From CAWBYL01 sp963793025 (lineage in GTDB: Bacteria; Actinomycetota; Acidimicrobiia; Acidimicrobiales; Acidimicrobilacustridaceae), in contig CAWBYL010000009.1 in NCBI GenBank assembly GCA_963793025.1, forward strand, positions 62,001-126,000: DNA of 64,000 nucleotides. The letters run 5' to 3'. Below are positions 8,475 to 17,831 of the stretch, in pieces. How positions within the stretch are numbered: position 1 is the stretch's first letter; each line of letters starts with the position of its first letter. The position numbers were made by a program, and so were the translations under genes. A model generated the notes under the pieces. It did no database searches. It was not told the origin of the DNA and saw nothing but the letters and a program-made list of their open reading frames with translations.

Positions 8475-8510
8475 GAACATGTTCACTGCATTCCAGAGAG
8501 GAGTCAGCTG

Positions 8511-8939
8511 ATGTTGATGCGAACTGATTCGTTTCGTGACTTCGATCGACTCGTCCAGCAGGTGACCGGGACGGCCACGCGTCCTGCGGCGATGCCCATG
8601 GACGCCTACCGCAAAGAGGACACGTTCCTCGTCCAGTTCGATCTCCCCGGGGTGGCCGCCGACTCGATCGAGTTGACCGTCGAGAAGAACGTGCTCACCG
8701 TGCACGCCGAACGGTCTCGCCCCTCGGCGAGTGAGGACGTCGAGATGCTCGCATCCGAGCGGCCGCAGGGGACGTTCAGCCGGCAGCTCTTCCTCGGTGA
8801 CACTCTCGACGCCGATCGCATCGAGGCCGAGTACGACACCGGCGTGCTCACCCTGCGCATTCCGATCGCCGAGCGGGCCAAGCCCCGCAAGGTGGAGATC
8901 AAGAGCAACGACAACGGACGGGTGGCCATCGATGCATGA
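8511..8939 (+). CDS. Small heat-shock protein, Hsp20/alpha-crystallin family
   Basis: This 142-residue protein has an alpha-crystallin domain at about residues 35-130: DTFLVQFDLPGVAADSIELTV, NVLTVHAER, FSRQLFLGDTLDADRI, and the hallmark AEYDTGVLTLRIP (GVLTL motif). It acts as an ATP-independent holdase in the cytoplasm, keeping unfolded proteins refoldable by DnaK. It has its own good RBS and a promoter-like sequence upstream. The stop overlaps the hspR start as ATGA, so the chaperone and its likely repressor are co-translated, as in other actinobacterial hsp20-hspR pairs. Confidence 0.93.
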   Translation: MLMRTDSFRDFDRLVQQVTGTATRPAAMPMDAYRKEDTFLVQFDLPGVAADSIELTVEKNVLTVHAERSRPSASEDVEMLASERPQGTFSRQLFLGDTLDADRIEAEYDTGVLTLRIPIAERAKPRKVEIKSNDNGRVAIDA

Positions 8940-9301
8940 CGAGGCCACCACTGCGTCCGCCGAGGACCTCACCCGAGGTCGGTGAGTCCCGGATGCTTCC
9001 GCTGCCGATCGATGACCACGGTGCCGCCCTGTACACCGTTGGTCAGGTGGCCGAGATGCTCGGAGTCCAGCCGGCGTTCCTCCGCCGGTTGGACACCGAG
9101 CACGTGGTCCAGCCGGCGCGATCGCCCGGTGGACAGCGTCGCTACTCCCGCTCTGAGATCGGCCGGATCCAGCGGGTCGGCGTGCTTGCGGAGGACGGGC
9201 TCACGTTGGCCGGCATTCGCATGATGCTCGCACTGGAGGCGGAGATCGCCTCCCTTCGCGAGGAGCTGGACGCGGAGCGGGCCCGCAACGGACGCCGCTG
9301 A
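8936..9301 (+). CDS. MerR-family regulator, HspR-like heat-shock repressor
   Basis: A MerR-type winged helix starts near residue 33: LYTVGQVAEMLGVQPAFLRRLD, then ARSPGGQRRYSRSEIGRIQRV, followed by a C-terminal coiled coil (LEAEIASLREELDAERAR). The block matches HspR, which represses dnaK, clpB and hsp20 operons and is relieved by heat. There are two possible starts. The ATG at 8936 overlaps the hsp20 stop. The ATG at 8993 (MLPLPIDDHG) puts the HTH closer to the N-terminus, as is usual for HspR. The 121-residue form is given. Auto-repression of the hsp20-hspR operon is expected from family knowledge. Confidence 0.82.
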   Translation: MTRPPLRPPRTSPEVGESRMLPLPIDDHGAALYTVGQVAEMLGVQPAFLRRLDTEHVVQPARSPGGQRRYSRSEIGRIQRVGVLAEDGLTLAGIRMMLALEAEIASLREELDAERARNGRR

Positions 9302-9358
9302 GTCCTCGTCTGCGGCCGAACCCGTCGAACCCGTCGGCTCAGAGAACGATGTCGTGGT

Positions 9359-10000
9359 TCAGCCAGATGCTGACAGGTCGTGGCGGATCAGCGCCGACGT
9401 CAGCTCTGCGAACTCCTGATCGGTGGCGACCAGGTCCCGCAGAGCGAGCGGATCGGCGGGAAGTCCCAAGCTCGTGGCCGCCCGGGCCGCCCTTTCGTCC
9501 ACGTAGGGCATGAGCTCGGTCCAGGCCGGCTGGACCTCCCGGAAGAAGATGCTCACCCCGACATCGCCGATCCCCTTGAACTCGCTGAGCCGGGACCGCT
9601 CGCCGGCGGGTGTTCGATCGGCGTCGTCGCGAAGACGGCGCAGGTCGCCGTTCCAGCGCTCGAGGAGCAACTCGGTGGTGGCCCCGAGCATCCGCGACGT
9701 CGACTCGTCGTAGCGGGCGTAGCCCGACCGGTTCAGCACCCGTGTGCGTTGCTCCCACGTACTGCGCGCCATCTTCTCGGGCGTGGTCCATCCCTCGTCG
9801 AGCAGGGCGCGCATCGCCCGGGTCGAGGCGCTGGCGGGGATGCGGGCGCTCAACAGCAACGCCAGGGCCAGCAACTTGAACAGGGGCGCCGGGCGGTTGG
9901 TCGTCGGGTCGAAGCCGACTTCGGCCGAGTACGTCTTGCCGAGGCGGCCGAGCAGGTCGCGGACGATCGCGGTGACGTCGCCGTGCTGGTCGGCCATCAC
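9359..10000 (-). CDS. HhH-GPD / endonuclease III-like protein
   Basis: This 213-residue helical protein has a helix-hairpin-helix-like stretch LSEFKGIGDVGVSIFFREVQ followed by MPYVDERAARAATSLGLP, resembling the HhH and catalytic-Asp region of endonuclease III. The C-terminal 4Fe-4S cysteine loop of Nth is absent, and the protein contains no cysteines. Loss of the usual lysine in the hairpin makes glycosylase activity uncertain. It is the last gene of the formate-dehydrogenase-like operon, coupled to the NrfD-like gene by a 4-bp overlap, an odd place for a repair-type protein. Confidence 0.7.
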   Translation of the reverse strand: MMADQHGDVTAIVRDLLGRLGKTYSAEVGFDPTTNRPAPLFKLLALALLLSARIPASASTRAMRALLDEGWTTPEKMARSTWEQRTRVLNRSGYARYDESTSRMLGATTELLLERWNGDLRRLRDDADRTPAGERSRLSEFKGIGDVGVSIFFREVQPAWTELMPYVDERAARAATSLGLPADPLALRDLVATDQEFAELTSALIRHDLSASG

Positions 10001-11028
10001 TGCGCCGCTCGAGAGTCGACGTGCTGTCGTTGGGGGGTGACGACGTACCGGGGGTCACGCGCCGATTCCACCCCAGCGTGGAAGACCCCGAAACGGGTGA
10101 GAGCGGAGGCGGCGAGCAGGGCGCCGCCGGCGATCGTCGAGACCAGGCGGCTGCGCCGGCCACCGAGGGCGCCCAACAGCGCGCCCCCGGCGCCGAGAGC
10201 ACGAGCGAGGCGCAGCTCCGTACCGGCTCGCCCCTGGCTGTAGGGCTCGGCGGTCATGCCCATCACCGAGTGCATGCGCCGCTCCAGGATCAGTTCCGCA
10301 CCGGTGGCGACCATCGCCAGCCGCCGGACCGGACCGGCTTCGCTCGCCGGGGCCACGATCAGGCCGAGGCCGGAGGCCGCCGATGCTCCCGAGGCCGCGA
10401 ACAGCAGCGGCATCTGGTGGTGACCGTCGTGCCACGCCGGCACGGCGGTGTCGGCCACGAGGGCGCCGGTGTAGGCGGCGACCAGGGGACCGAGCAGCGC
10501 CGCGCCGGCCGTGGAGACAGCTCCGAGCTTGGGGGCGCGACCGGTGACGGCGGAGGCCGCGGCCACAGCCGCTGCTGGTACATAGCCGGACAACAACCAT
10601 GAACCGACGCTCATCGGCGACGTCGGTCGGACGATCCTCAACATGTTGTAGAAGCGACTGGGAACGCCCAGGTCCTTGACGAGCGCGGCCAGGGAGAGTC
10701 CGGCGGCCGCAGTGGAGCCGATCTTCATCCCGGTGGCCAGCGTGGTTCGGCCGGTCATCTGGGCACCGGCGGCCACCACCGATCCGGCTCCGGCCAGTCC
10801 ACCGAGGAAGAAGTACCCGGCGATCTCGCGTGCCTCCCAGACCGGACCGTTGACGATGGGGCGGCCGTAGTAGGACTCGTCGGCGACCATCGGTCGATCC
10901 CGATCGCGTCGGCGACGCAGCCCCCCGTCTCCGTTCGGAGAAGGGAGGGCCCAGTTCGCCCCCGTCACCGCGTCACGACCGGGCGCCTCTGAGGACTGCC
11001 CTTCCCTGGTGACCTCCGTGCGGTTCAT
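9997..11028 (-). CDS. NrfD/PsrC-like membrane subunit of the formate-dehydrogenase-like complex
   Basis: This protein of about 343 residues has a charged N-terminal leader (to ~45) and many hydrophobic segments: IAGYFFLGGLAGAGSVVAAG, LGVPSRFYNMLRIVRPTSPMSVGSW, and further helices to the C-terminus. The FYNMLRI...SPMSVGSW block is characteristic of NrfD/polysulfide-reductase membrane subunits, which carry electrons to quinone without heme. The ATG at 11028 is chosen because it overlaps the stop of the Fe-S subunit gene (ATGA); the longer frame to 11100 would run into that gene. As the membrane anchor it would connect the catalytic dimer to the quinone pool. Confidence 0.85.
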   Translation of the reverse strand: MNRTEVTREGQSSEAPGRDAVTGANWALPSPNGDGGLRRRRDRDRPMVADESYYGRPIVNGPVWEAREIAGYFFLGGLAGAGSVVAAGAQMTGRTTLATGMKIGSTAAAGLSLAALVKDLGVPSRFYNMLRIVRPTSPMSVGSWLLSGYVPAAAVAAASAVTGRAPKLGAVSTAGAALLGPLVAAYTGALVADTAVPAWHDGHHQMPLLFAASGASAASGLGLIVAPASEAGPVRRLAMVATGAELILERRMHSVMGMTAEPYSQGRAGTELRLARALGAGGALLGALGGRRSRLVSTIAGGALLAASALTRFGVFHAGVESARDPRYVVTPQRQHVDSRAAQ

Positions 11029-11951
11029 CGACGAGCTCCCACGAACATGGCGGCGACGCCGCCGAGCACCCCGGCGGCGGCGAGCGCCACCCGCCCCCAC
11101 ATGGCGGGCAGGTCACGGGTGGTGACGACGGGGTCCGGTGGCAGGCCGTAGACCTCGGGGCGGTCGAGGAGCAGGAAGAACGCGCCGGCGCCACCGACGC
11201 CGTCGTCGGGATCGGCGCCATAGAGCTGCGCGTCGGCGACCCCGGCCTCCTTGAGCAGGTCCAACTTGCCCGCCGCCCGGTCCCGCAGCTCGTCGAGCGG
11301 GCCGAACTGGATGGAGTCGGTGGGACAGGCCTGGGCACACGCCGGCTGCTGGCCGTCCTTGAGCCGGTCGTAGCAGAGGGTGCACTTCCAGACCCGTCCG
11401 TCATCGGGCCGTTGGTCGATGACCCCGTAGGGGCAGGCCGGGACGCAGTAGCCACAACCGTTGCACACGTCCTCCTGCACCACGACGGTGCCGAACTCTG
11501 TGCGGAACAGAGCCCCGGTGGGACAGACGTCGAGGCAGGCGGCGTGGGTGCAGTGCTTGCACACGTCCGACGACATCAGCCAGCGCAGCTCGTGGCCAGG
11601 AGGTTCGCCCTCGCCGTCGGAGCTGGGGGCATCCGCCGGCTCCCGGAGCCCGACCTGTTGGTGACCGAGCGGTTTGCGCTGCTCGATGAAGGCGACGTGG
11701 CGCCACGTGTCGGCGCTGAGGCCGACCGTGTTGTCGTAGGAGAAGCCGGTCCAGTCGAGGCCGTCCTCGGGCAGCTGGTTCCATTCCTTGCAGGCAACCT
11801 CGCAGGCCTTGCAACCGATGCACACGGACGTGTCGGTGAAGAAGCCCATCCGGGGTTGCCCGCCGTTCCAGCCACTGGTCCGGGACGGGTCGGGCCCGGC
11901 CGAGAAGCTGTCGGACAGGGCTTCGGTCAGCCCGTTGAGCCACGTCGTCAT
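11025..11951 (-). CDS. 4Fe-4S ferredoxin-type subunit of formate-dehydrogenase-like complex (FdhB/FdnH-like)
   Basis: This 308-residue protein has four cysteine clusters: CIGCKACEVACKEWN, CKHCTHAACLDVCPTGALF, CNGCGYCVPACPYGVI, and CTLC...ACAQACPTDSI. The pattern is that of the electron-transfer subunit of formate dehydrogenase-N-type enzymes, which wires four 4Fe-4S centres between the molybdenum site and the membrane subunit. A C-terminal hydrophobic segment (VALAAAGVLGGVAAMFVGA) could anchor it. ATGA overlaps join it to the genes on both sides. No Tat signal is seen on this subunit or on the catalytic one, so a cytoplasm-facing complex is plausible. Confidence 0.9.
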   Translation of the reverse strand: MTTWLNGLTEALSDSFSAGPDPSRTSGWNGGQPRMGFFTDTSVCIGCKACEVACKEWNQLPEDGLDWTGFSYDNTVGLSADTWRHVAFIEQRKPLGHQQVGLREPADAPSSDGEGEPPGHELRWLMSSDVCKHCTHAACLDVCPTGALFRTEFGTVVVQEDVCNGCGYCVPACPYGVIDQRPDDGRVWKCTLCYDRLKDGQQPACAQACPTDSIQFGPLDELRDRAAGKLDLLKEAGVADAQLYGADPDDGVGGAGAFFLLLDRPEVYGLPPDPVVTTRDLPAMWGRVALAAAGVLGGVAAMFVGARR

Positions 11952-14900
11952 GACCTCACCTCCGTTCCGGTCTCCGCCGTGACCCCCGCCCGGTTCCTGT
12001 AGGACTCGACCAGCTGGAGCAGGGCTGGACCCCTCGGGCGTCGCCCGGGCTGGATGTCGGCGGTCAGGGCCTTGACCTCCTCGATGTGCACGTTGGGATC
12101 GAGGACGATCGAGGTCAGCTCGTTGGCGCTGTCGCCGGCGCTGAGTCCGTTGCGACCCCAGTGGTAGGGCACGCCGATCTGGTGGATCACCCGGCCGCCA
12201 GCGTGGAGAGGGGCCACCCGGTCAGTCACCATCACCCGGGCTTCGATGGCCCCCCTCGCGGTGACGATGGTGGCCCATCCGGCGTGGTCGAGGCCGCGAA
12301 GTTCGGCCAGTTCCGGAGACACCTCGCAGAAGGGCTCCGGTTGCAGCTCGGCCAGGTACGGGAGGTTTCGAGTCATGGCGCCGGCGGTGAAGTGCTCGGT
12401 CAGTCGGTAGGTCGTGAGCACGAACGGGTACACGTCGGCGCCGGGCTCGGCCGCACTGGGGGCGAACCGGTTGTGGGGACGGGAGCTCACCTGGCGGACC
12501 GGGTTGCGCTGCTGTCGGTAGACCGGGTTCGAGACGGGCGACTCTTCAGGTTCGTAGTGCGCGGGCAGCGGTCCGTCGGCCAGACCGGCGGGCACGTAGA
12601 GCCAGCCCCGCCCATCGCTCTGCATGATGAACGGGTCGGTTCCCGACAGGGCTTCCGGGCCGGTGTCGTCGGGCCCCGGCCGATGGCCCGGGGCCATGTC
12701 GACCTTGAAGTCGGGCACGTCGTGGCCGGTCCACTTCCCGGCGTCCTCGTCCCACCACACCAGGGCCTTGTGATCGCTCCAGGGTCGGCCTTCGGGGTCG
12801 GCCGAGGCCCGGTTGTAGAGGATGTGGCGGTTGAGAGGCCAGGTCCATCCCCACTCGGGTGCGATCCAGCTCTGCTCCCAGTGGGGTTTGCGGCGACGGG
12901 ACTGGTTGACCCCGTCGGCGTGGCAGCCGCAGTAGATCCAACAGCCGCACGCCGTTGACCCGTCGTCCTTCAGGTCGGCGTAGGTGCTGAGGGGGCTCCC
13001 GTCGGCGTCGGTGCCGTTGATCTCGGCCAGGACGGCCGACGCGTCGGGGTCGTCGTTCGGACCCTCGAGCGGGTAGTCCCAGGTGAGGTCGAGGACCGGG
13101 CGGTCCATCTCGTCGTCGGAACCGGCCAGCTTCTCGCGGACCAGCCGGCCGAGGTGGTACATGAACCAGAGGTCGCTGCGGGCGTCTCCGTCGGGTTCCT
13201 GGGCCTGGTCGTGCCACTGCAGCATCCGGTTGGTGTTGGTGAACGATCCCTTCTTCTCGATGTGGGCCGCCGCCGGGAGAAAGAAGATCTCGGTGGAGAT
13301 GTCCTCCGGGCACAGCTCGCCGCTCTCGATCTCAGGCCCGTCCTTCCACCACGTCGCGCTCTCGGTCAGCGCCAGATCTCGCACCACGAGCCACTCGAGG
13401 TTGGCCATGCCGAGGCGTTGCATCTTGGAGTTGGCCGACCCCACCGCCGGGTTCTCACCCATGAGGAAGTAGCCCTTGCAGAGGCCGTCGATCTGGTTCT
13501 GGACAGTGGCGTAGGTGCTGTGGTCGCCGGTGATGCGAGGGAGGTAGTCGAAGGCGAAGTCGTTGGCGGGGCCGGCGGCATCGCCCCACCATGCCTTCAA
13601 CAGGCTCACCGTGTACGAGCGCATGTTCGCCCAGTAGCCCTTCTCGGCCGCATCGGCCTCGACGAACGAGTCGAGGTCCTCCTGGCGATGGGCGTGGGGC
13701 ATGGGGATGTACCCGGGCAGCAGGTTGTACAGGGTCGGGATGTCGCTCGAGCCCTGGATGCTGGCGTGGCCCCGCAGCGCCTGGATCCCACCGCCGGGCC
13801 GTCCGATGTTGCCGAGCAGCAACTGAAGGATGCACGCCGCCCGGATGTTCTGCACGCCGGTGGTGTGCTGGGTCCACCCCATGGCGTAGACGAACTCGGT
13901 GGTCCGCTCCCGGCCCGAGTTCGTGGTGATCAGCTCGCACACCTGAGCGAACACGCGGGGAGGGATGCCACACACCTCCTCGACCAGCTCAGGCGTGTAG
14001 CGCTGGTAGTGCCGCTTCAGGATCTGGAACACGCAGTGCGGGTGCTGGAGCGTCTCGTCTCGCTCGGGAGTGCCGGCCATCCCGACACCACCGGAACCGG
14101 TCCGCTCCGACTGGCTCCCGCCCGCCTGGTGCTCGGAGGGGCGTCGGTCCTCGTCGTCGACCGACATCTCCCGCTTTCCGGATGCGGCATGCACGTCGGT
14201 GCCCTTGTACTGCCACTCGGACGTGTCATAGGAGGGTCCGTCGGGGTCCAGCCCGACGAAGACCCCGTCCAGGTCGTCGAGGTCGACGTAGTCGTCCTCG
14301 ATGATCGACGACGCGTTCGTGTAGGTCGTGACGTACTCGTGGAACCAGGCGTCGGTGGACAGCACGTGGTTGATGAGCCCGCCCAGGAGGGCGATGTCGG
14401 TTCCGGGGCGGATGGGGATGAAGAGGTCGGCGAGGGCGCTGGTGCGGTTGAAGCGAGGATCGATGTGGATGACCGTTGCCCCTCGGGCCTTGGCCTCCAT
14501 GACCCATTGGAATCCGACCGGGTGGTTCTCGGCGAAGTTCGAGCCCTGGATGACGATGCAGTCCGAGTTCTGCATGTCCTGCAGGTAGGTGGTGGCCCCG
14601 CCCCGCCCGAACGACGTACCCAGGCCGGCCACCGTCGAGCTGTGACAGATCCGAGCCTGGTTCTCGACCTGCACGACGCCGAGCGCGGTGTGCAACTTCT
14701 TGATGAGGTAGTTCTCTTCGTTGTCGAGGGTTGCCCCTCCGAGGCTGGCGATGCCCATCGTGCGCCGTACCCGTTTGTCCTCCTCGTCCCAGCAGAAGGT
14801 CTCCCTCCGGGTGTCCACGACGCGGTCGGCGATCATCCCCATGGCCGCGTCGAGGTCGAGTGACTCCCACTCCGACGCGAACGGACGCCGGTGCAGGACC

Positions 14901-15205
14901 TGGTGGCGTCGCGTCGGTCCCGTGGTCAGCTGCAGCGTCGCCGCGCCCTTCGGGCAGAGCCGTCCCCGGCTCACGGGTGAGTCCGGGTTGCCCTCGATCT
15001 GCACCGCCTTTCCGTCCTTCACGAAGACGCTCTGGGAGCAGCCCACACCGCAGTACGGACAGACGGAGGTCACCACCGAGTCGGCGGTTGCCGTGCGGGG
15101 GGCGAGGTCCGCACTCTGAGCGGACTGGGCAGCTTCGCCTCGACCCAAGTGATCGGCGCCCCGCAACTGCCGCAGGAGCGGCCAGCGGGAGAGAGCAGGG
15201 GACAT
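11948..15205 (-). CDS. Formate-dehydrogenase-like molybdopterin oxidoreductase, catalytic subunit (Cys form)
   Basis: This ~1085-residue protein has an N-terminal 4Fe-4S motif (C49, C52, C56, C84, with VCPYCGVGC and GRLCPKGAAT). The active-site block QARICHSSTVAGLGTSFGRGG puts Cys187 where FdnG has selenocysteine, followed by His and the downstream Arg region. The cofactor-binding domains and the C-terminal MopB domain (ELRGLDHAGWATIVTARGAIEARV) are complete. A low-complexity insert lies near residues 335-380. ATG 15205 is preferred over the TTG at 15220 because GGAGG (15211-15215 on the other strand) sits 5 nt upstream of it. There is no twin-arginine signal. Formate is the likely but unproven substrate. 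FdhD and cofactor genes are not in the window. Confidence 0.9.
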   Translation of the reverse strand: MSPALSRWPLLRQLRGADHLGRGEAAQSAQSADLAPRTATADSVVTSVCPYCGVGCSQSVFVKDGKAVQIEGNPDSPVSRGRLCPKGAATLQLTTGPTRRHQVLHRRPFASEWESLDLDAAMGMIADRVVDTRRETFCWDEEDKRVRRTMGIASLGGATLDNEENYLIKKLHTALGVVQVENQARICHSSTVAGLGTSFGRGGATTYLQDMQNSDCIVIQGSNFAENHPVGFQWVMEAKARGATVIHIDPRFNRTSALADLFIPIRPGTDIALLGGLINHVLSTDAWFHEYVTTYTNASSIIEDDYVDLDDLDGVFVGLDPDGPSYDTSEWQYKGTDVHAASGKREMSVDDEDRRPSEHQAGGSQSERTGSGGVGMAGTPERDETLQHPHCVFQILKRHYQRYTPELVEEVCGIPPRVFAQVCELITTNSGRERTTEFVYAMGWTQHTTGVQNIRAACILQLLLGNIGRPGGGIQALRGHASIQGSSDIPTLYNLLPGYIPMPHAHRQEDLDSFVEADAAEKGYWANMRSYTVSLLKAWWGDAAGPANDFAFDYLPRITGDHSTYATVQNQIDGLCKGYFLMGENPAVGSANSKMQRLGMANLEWLVVRDLALTESATWWKDGPEIESGELCPEDISTEIFFLPAAAHIEKKGSFTNTNRMLQWHDQAQEPDGDARSDLWFMYHLGRLVREKLAGSDDEMDRPVLDLTWDYPLEGPNDDPDASAVLAEINGTDADGSPLSTYADLKDDGSTACGCWIYCGCHADGVNQSRRRKPHWEQSWIAPEWGWTWPLNRHILYNRASADPEGRPWSDHKALVWWDEDAGKWTGHDVPDFKVDMAPGHRPGPDDTGPEALSGTDPFIMQSDGRGWLYVPAGLADGPLPAHYEPEESPVSNPVYRQQRNPVRQVSSRPHNRFAPSAAEPGADVYPFVLTTYRLTEHFTAGAMTRNLPYLAELQPEPFCEVSPELAELRGLDHAGWATIVTARGAIEARVMVTDRVAPLHAGGRVIHQIGVPYHWGRNGLSAGDSANELTSIVLDPNVHIEEVKALTADIQPGRRPRGPALLQLVESYRNRAGVTAETGTEVRS

Positions 15206-15319
15206 GGCGACCTCCGGCAAACAGATCGGTGAAGCAATGGTGCAGGGACCCGTGATCTCTGTACCCAGGGCTCCGGCGACCGATCCGAGAAAAGTGGAAA
15301 GTTCCGTGGACTGGTGGGT

Positions 15320-15850
15320 CTACGTCTGGTCAACGCCGGCCGAAGCGTGCTCGACGAACCGATCGGGATCCTTGTCCCGACTGGCGATGCCCTCGGCGTG
15401 GGAGGCCTCCATCACGGCGAACTCGACGCCGAGGTCGTGCCGCAGAGCGAGAGAGGCGTGCTGGCGGAAGTCGGCGAGCGCCTCACGCTCCTCCTCACCC
15501 ATGTGGTCGCTGTTGGCCTTGCGAGTCGACGCGATGGCGCTCCACCAAGCCGTCGTGCCGACTGGATGTCGCTCGGACTGGGCGATCGCGTCGCGGATCT
15601 GGTTGTGATCGTGCACGGCGTCCTTCGTCTCGGCTGAGGCGCTGGGCTTGTCGCCGGCGCCCGTGCCGACGTCGAGCAGACGCGGGTAGAAGATCCGCTC
15701 TTCCACCGCGGCGTGCACCTCCAGAAGGATGCGCAATCGCTGCCAGACGGCCTCGATCCCGTGGGTGTCGTGCCCGTGCATCTCGTCGAGGATGGCGAAC
15801 ATGCGCCGCTGCTCGTGGTGGTCGGCCAGGATCAGTTCGGTTATGTCCAT
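15320..15850 (-). CDS. Hemerythrin-like HHE-domain protein
   Basis: This protein of about 176 residues carries the hemerythrin HHE pattern: ADHHEQRRMF, then LLEVHAAVEERIFYP (HxxxE), VHDHNQIRD, and HMGEEEREAL. These are His/Glu/Asp ligands of a non-heme di-iron site that binds O2 or NO, or helps iron handling. The ATG at 15850 is chosen because GGAGGCAG precedes it. It lies upstream of the formate-dehydrogenase-like operon on the same strand, 114 bp away, so it may be co-expressed under low oxygen, which is an inference. The 148 bp between it and the divergent GH15 gene probably holds both promoters. Confidence 0.85.
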   Translation of the reverse strand: MDITELILADHHEQRRMFAILDEMHGHDTHGIEAVWQRLRILLEVHAAVEERIFYPRLLDVGTGAGDKPSASAETKDAVHDHNQIRDAIAQSERHPVGTTAWWSAIASTRKANSDHMGEEEREALADFRQHASLALRHDLGVEFAVMEASHAEGIASRDKDPDRFVEHASAGVDQT

Positions 15851-16055
15851 CTCTGCCTCCGGAGTGGTCGCAATGGTGGGTCCGGCTGGAGGTGGAACCA
15901 TCCGCATTCACGTTCGCCGCACAACTTGCGCCACGGCAGTCCTCCAGCCGGCCGTCTTCCTGGATTGGTACCCAGCGAGGACCCGTCGATGCAGAGGGCC
16001 CGGTTGGTGTGCGTCTGATGTGTCTCGCTGGCGGCGTGGTGGGTAGGCAGCAGGC

Positions 16056-17831
16056 ATGAGCACATCGGGACTCGACAGCCCCCCGGTACACGTGCTTCGC
16101 GAATACGCGGTGTTGGCGGACGGCGAGCGGGGGGTGCTGGTCGGACCGAACGGGGACTTCGCCTGGATGTGCATGCCGGCATGGGATGGTGGCGCGGTCT
16201 TCAGCTCGCTGCTCGGGGGCCACGGCACCTACTGCGTCACGCCTCGTGGCCGCTTCGTGTGGGGCGGCTACTACGAGGACGGGACACTCATCTGGCGCAG
16301 CCGGTGGGTGACCACCGACGGCGTTGCCGAGTGCCGGGAAGCGCTGGCCTTCCCTGGTGACCTGCGACGAGCGGTGCTCCTGCGTCGCCTCGAGGTGCAC
16401 GAAGGGACGATGGCCTTCGACGTGGTGGTGCGGCCCCGCGCTGACTACGACCGCTCGCCGATGCGCACGGTTCATCGTCGCGACGACGGCGCGTGGACTG
16501 CTCGCGTCGGCGATCTCCGACTCAGGCTTTCGGGGGCCGTCGATGTGCACGACGAGCCGGACGGCCACGGCGGCCGCCAGCTTGGAACAGCCCTCTCCCT
16601 CTCAGCCGGGGACCAGATGGATCTCGTGCTCGAGCTGTCGGCGGAGGAGTTGGACACCGATGTCCCGGTCGCCGACTCCCTCTGGTCCTCGACGAGCAGA
16701 GCCTGGTCCGAGCAGATCCCGTCGCTCCTGGTCTGTGGCGCCCGCCGCGATGCTCGCCATGCGGCCGCTGTGCTGCGGGGCTTGACGTCGAGCAGTGGCG
16801 CCATGGTGGCTGCGGCCACGGCGTCGCTGCCGGAGCGGGCCCAGAGCGGCCGGAACTACGACTACCGCTACGCCTGGATCCGTGACCAGTGCTATGCGGG
16901 GGTGGCCGCGGCGAAGGCCGGGGCCTGGGAACTCCTCGATGACGCCGTCCGGTTCGTGTCGGCCCGCCTTCTCGACGATGGCCCGGAGCTGGCACCGGCG
17001 TACACCGTCCGGGGCGGGCGGATCCCCGATCAGAGCACGCTCGCCCTCCCCGGCTACCCCGGCGGTAGCACGACCATCGGCAACCACGTCAACGCCCAGT
17101 TCCAGCTGGACGCCCTCGGAGAAGCCCTGGTGCTGTTGGCCACCGCTGATGGCCACGATCGCCTCGACGACACCGGTCGTCGGGCCGCGACGACGGCGGC
17201 CAAGGCCGTCGAGGCGCGGTGGCAGGATCCTGGGGCCGGGGTGTGGGAGCTGGACGACCACCGCTGGGCGCACAGCCGCCTCTCCTGCGTGGCTGGCCTA
17301 CGGGCGCTGGCTCGCCGATCCTCCCAGCGCGACATCGGTCACTGGAGCGCGCTGGCCGACGCCATCCTCGCCGACCTGGCCGTGACCGCCGTGCACCCGT
17401 CGGGTCGGTGGCAACGGGCCGATGACGACGAGCGGGTGGACGCCGCCCTCCTCCTCGGTGCGATACGGGGAGCGACGGCGCCGGACGACCCGCGGGCGAT
17501 CCGAACCCTGGATGCGGTGCTGGAGGAGCTCTGCCACGAAGAGTTCGCCTATCGGTTCCGTCCCGATCAGCGTCCGCTCGGCCAGGCCGAGGGAGCGTTC
17601 CTGCTCTGCGGCTTCTGGATGGCGCTCGCCCTCCATCAACGAGGTGACCACGTGTCCGCCGCACGGTGGTTCGAGCGGAGTCGATCAGCTTGCGGACCTC
17701 CTGGCCTCCTGTCCGAGGAGTTCGACGTCGGTCAACGACAGCTACGCGGGAACGTTCCTCAGGCGTTCGTCCATGCGTTGCTGCTCGAATGCGCCAGCAC
17801 ACTCCGCATCCAGCCGGGCGCGGTCCCGTGA
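16056..17831 (+). CDS. Glycoside hydrolase family 15 protein (glucoamylase/trehalase type)
   Basis: This 591-residue protein has an N-terminal beta-sandwich domain (LREYAVLADGERGVLVGPNGDFAW; WDGGAVFSSLLGG) and a C-terminal (alpha/alpha)6 barrel with the GH15 block NYDYRYAWIRDQCYA. Further GH15-like acidic and aromatic positions follow (ARWQ..GVWEL near residue 390; EEFAYRFRP; GAFLLCGFWMALAL). In actinobacteria such proteins are glucoamylases or trehalases, possibly phosphate-dependent as in Mycobacterium trehalase. There is no signal peptide, so it acts in the cytoplasm. Trehalose turnover in stress is the likely context. It is followed on the same strand by DUF421. Confidence 0.85.
   Translation: MSTSGLDSPPVHVLREYAVLADGERGVLVGPNGDFAWMCMPAWDGGAVFSSLLGGHGTYCVTPRGRFVWGGYYEDGTLIWRSRWVTTDGVAECREALAFPGDLRRAVLLRRLEVHEGTMAFDVVVRPRADYDRSPMRTVHRRDDGAWTARVGDLRLRLSGAVDVHDEPDGHGGRQLGTALSLSAGDQMDLVLELSAEELDTDVPVADSLWSSTSRAWSEQIPSLLVCGARRDARHAAAVLRGLTSSSGAMVAAATASLPERAQSGRNYDYRYAWIRDQCYAGVAAAKAGAWELLDDAVRFVSARLLDDGPELAPAYTVRGGRIPDQSTLALPGYPGGSTTIGNHVNAQFQLDALGEALVLLATADGHDRLDDTGRRAATTAAKAVEARWQDPGAGVWELDDHRWAHSRLSCVAGLRALARRSSQRDIGHWSALADAILADLAVTAVHPSGRWQRADDDERVDAALLLGAIRGATAPDDPRAIRTLDAVLEELCHEEFAYRFRPDQRPLGQAEGAFLLCGFWMALALHQRGDHVSAARWFERSRSACGPPGLLSEEFDVGQRQLRGNVPQAFVHALLLECASTLRIQPGAVP

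Noticed and set aside
8440..8510. HspR operator (CTTGAGT-N7-ACTCAAG) in front of hsp20
   Set aside because: Only loosely similar half-sites are present; not good enough to call.
13154..14863. Long plus-strand frame opposite the formate-dehydrogenase-like gene
   Set aside because: It is an antisense shadow of a gene with complete molybdoenzyme motifs; GC-rich codon bias keeps the opposite frame open.
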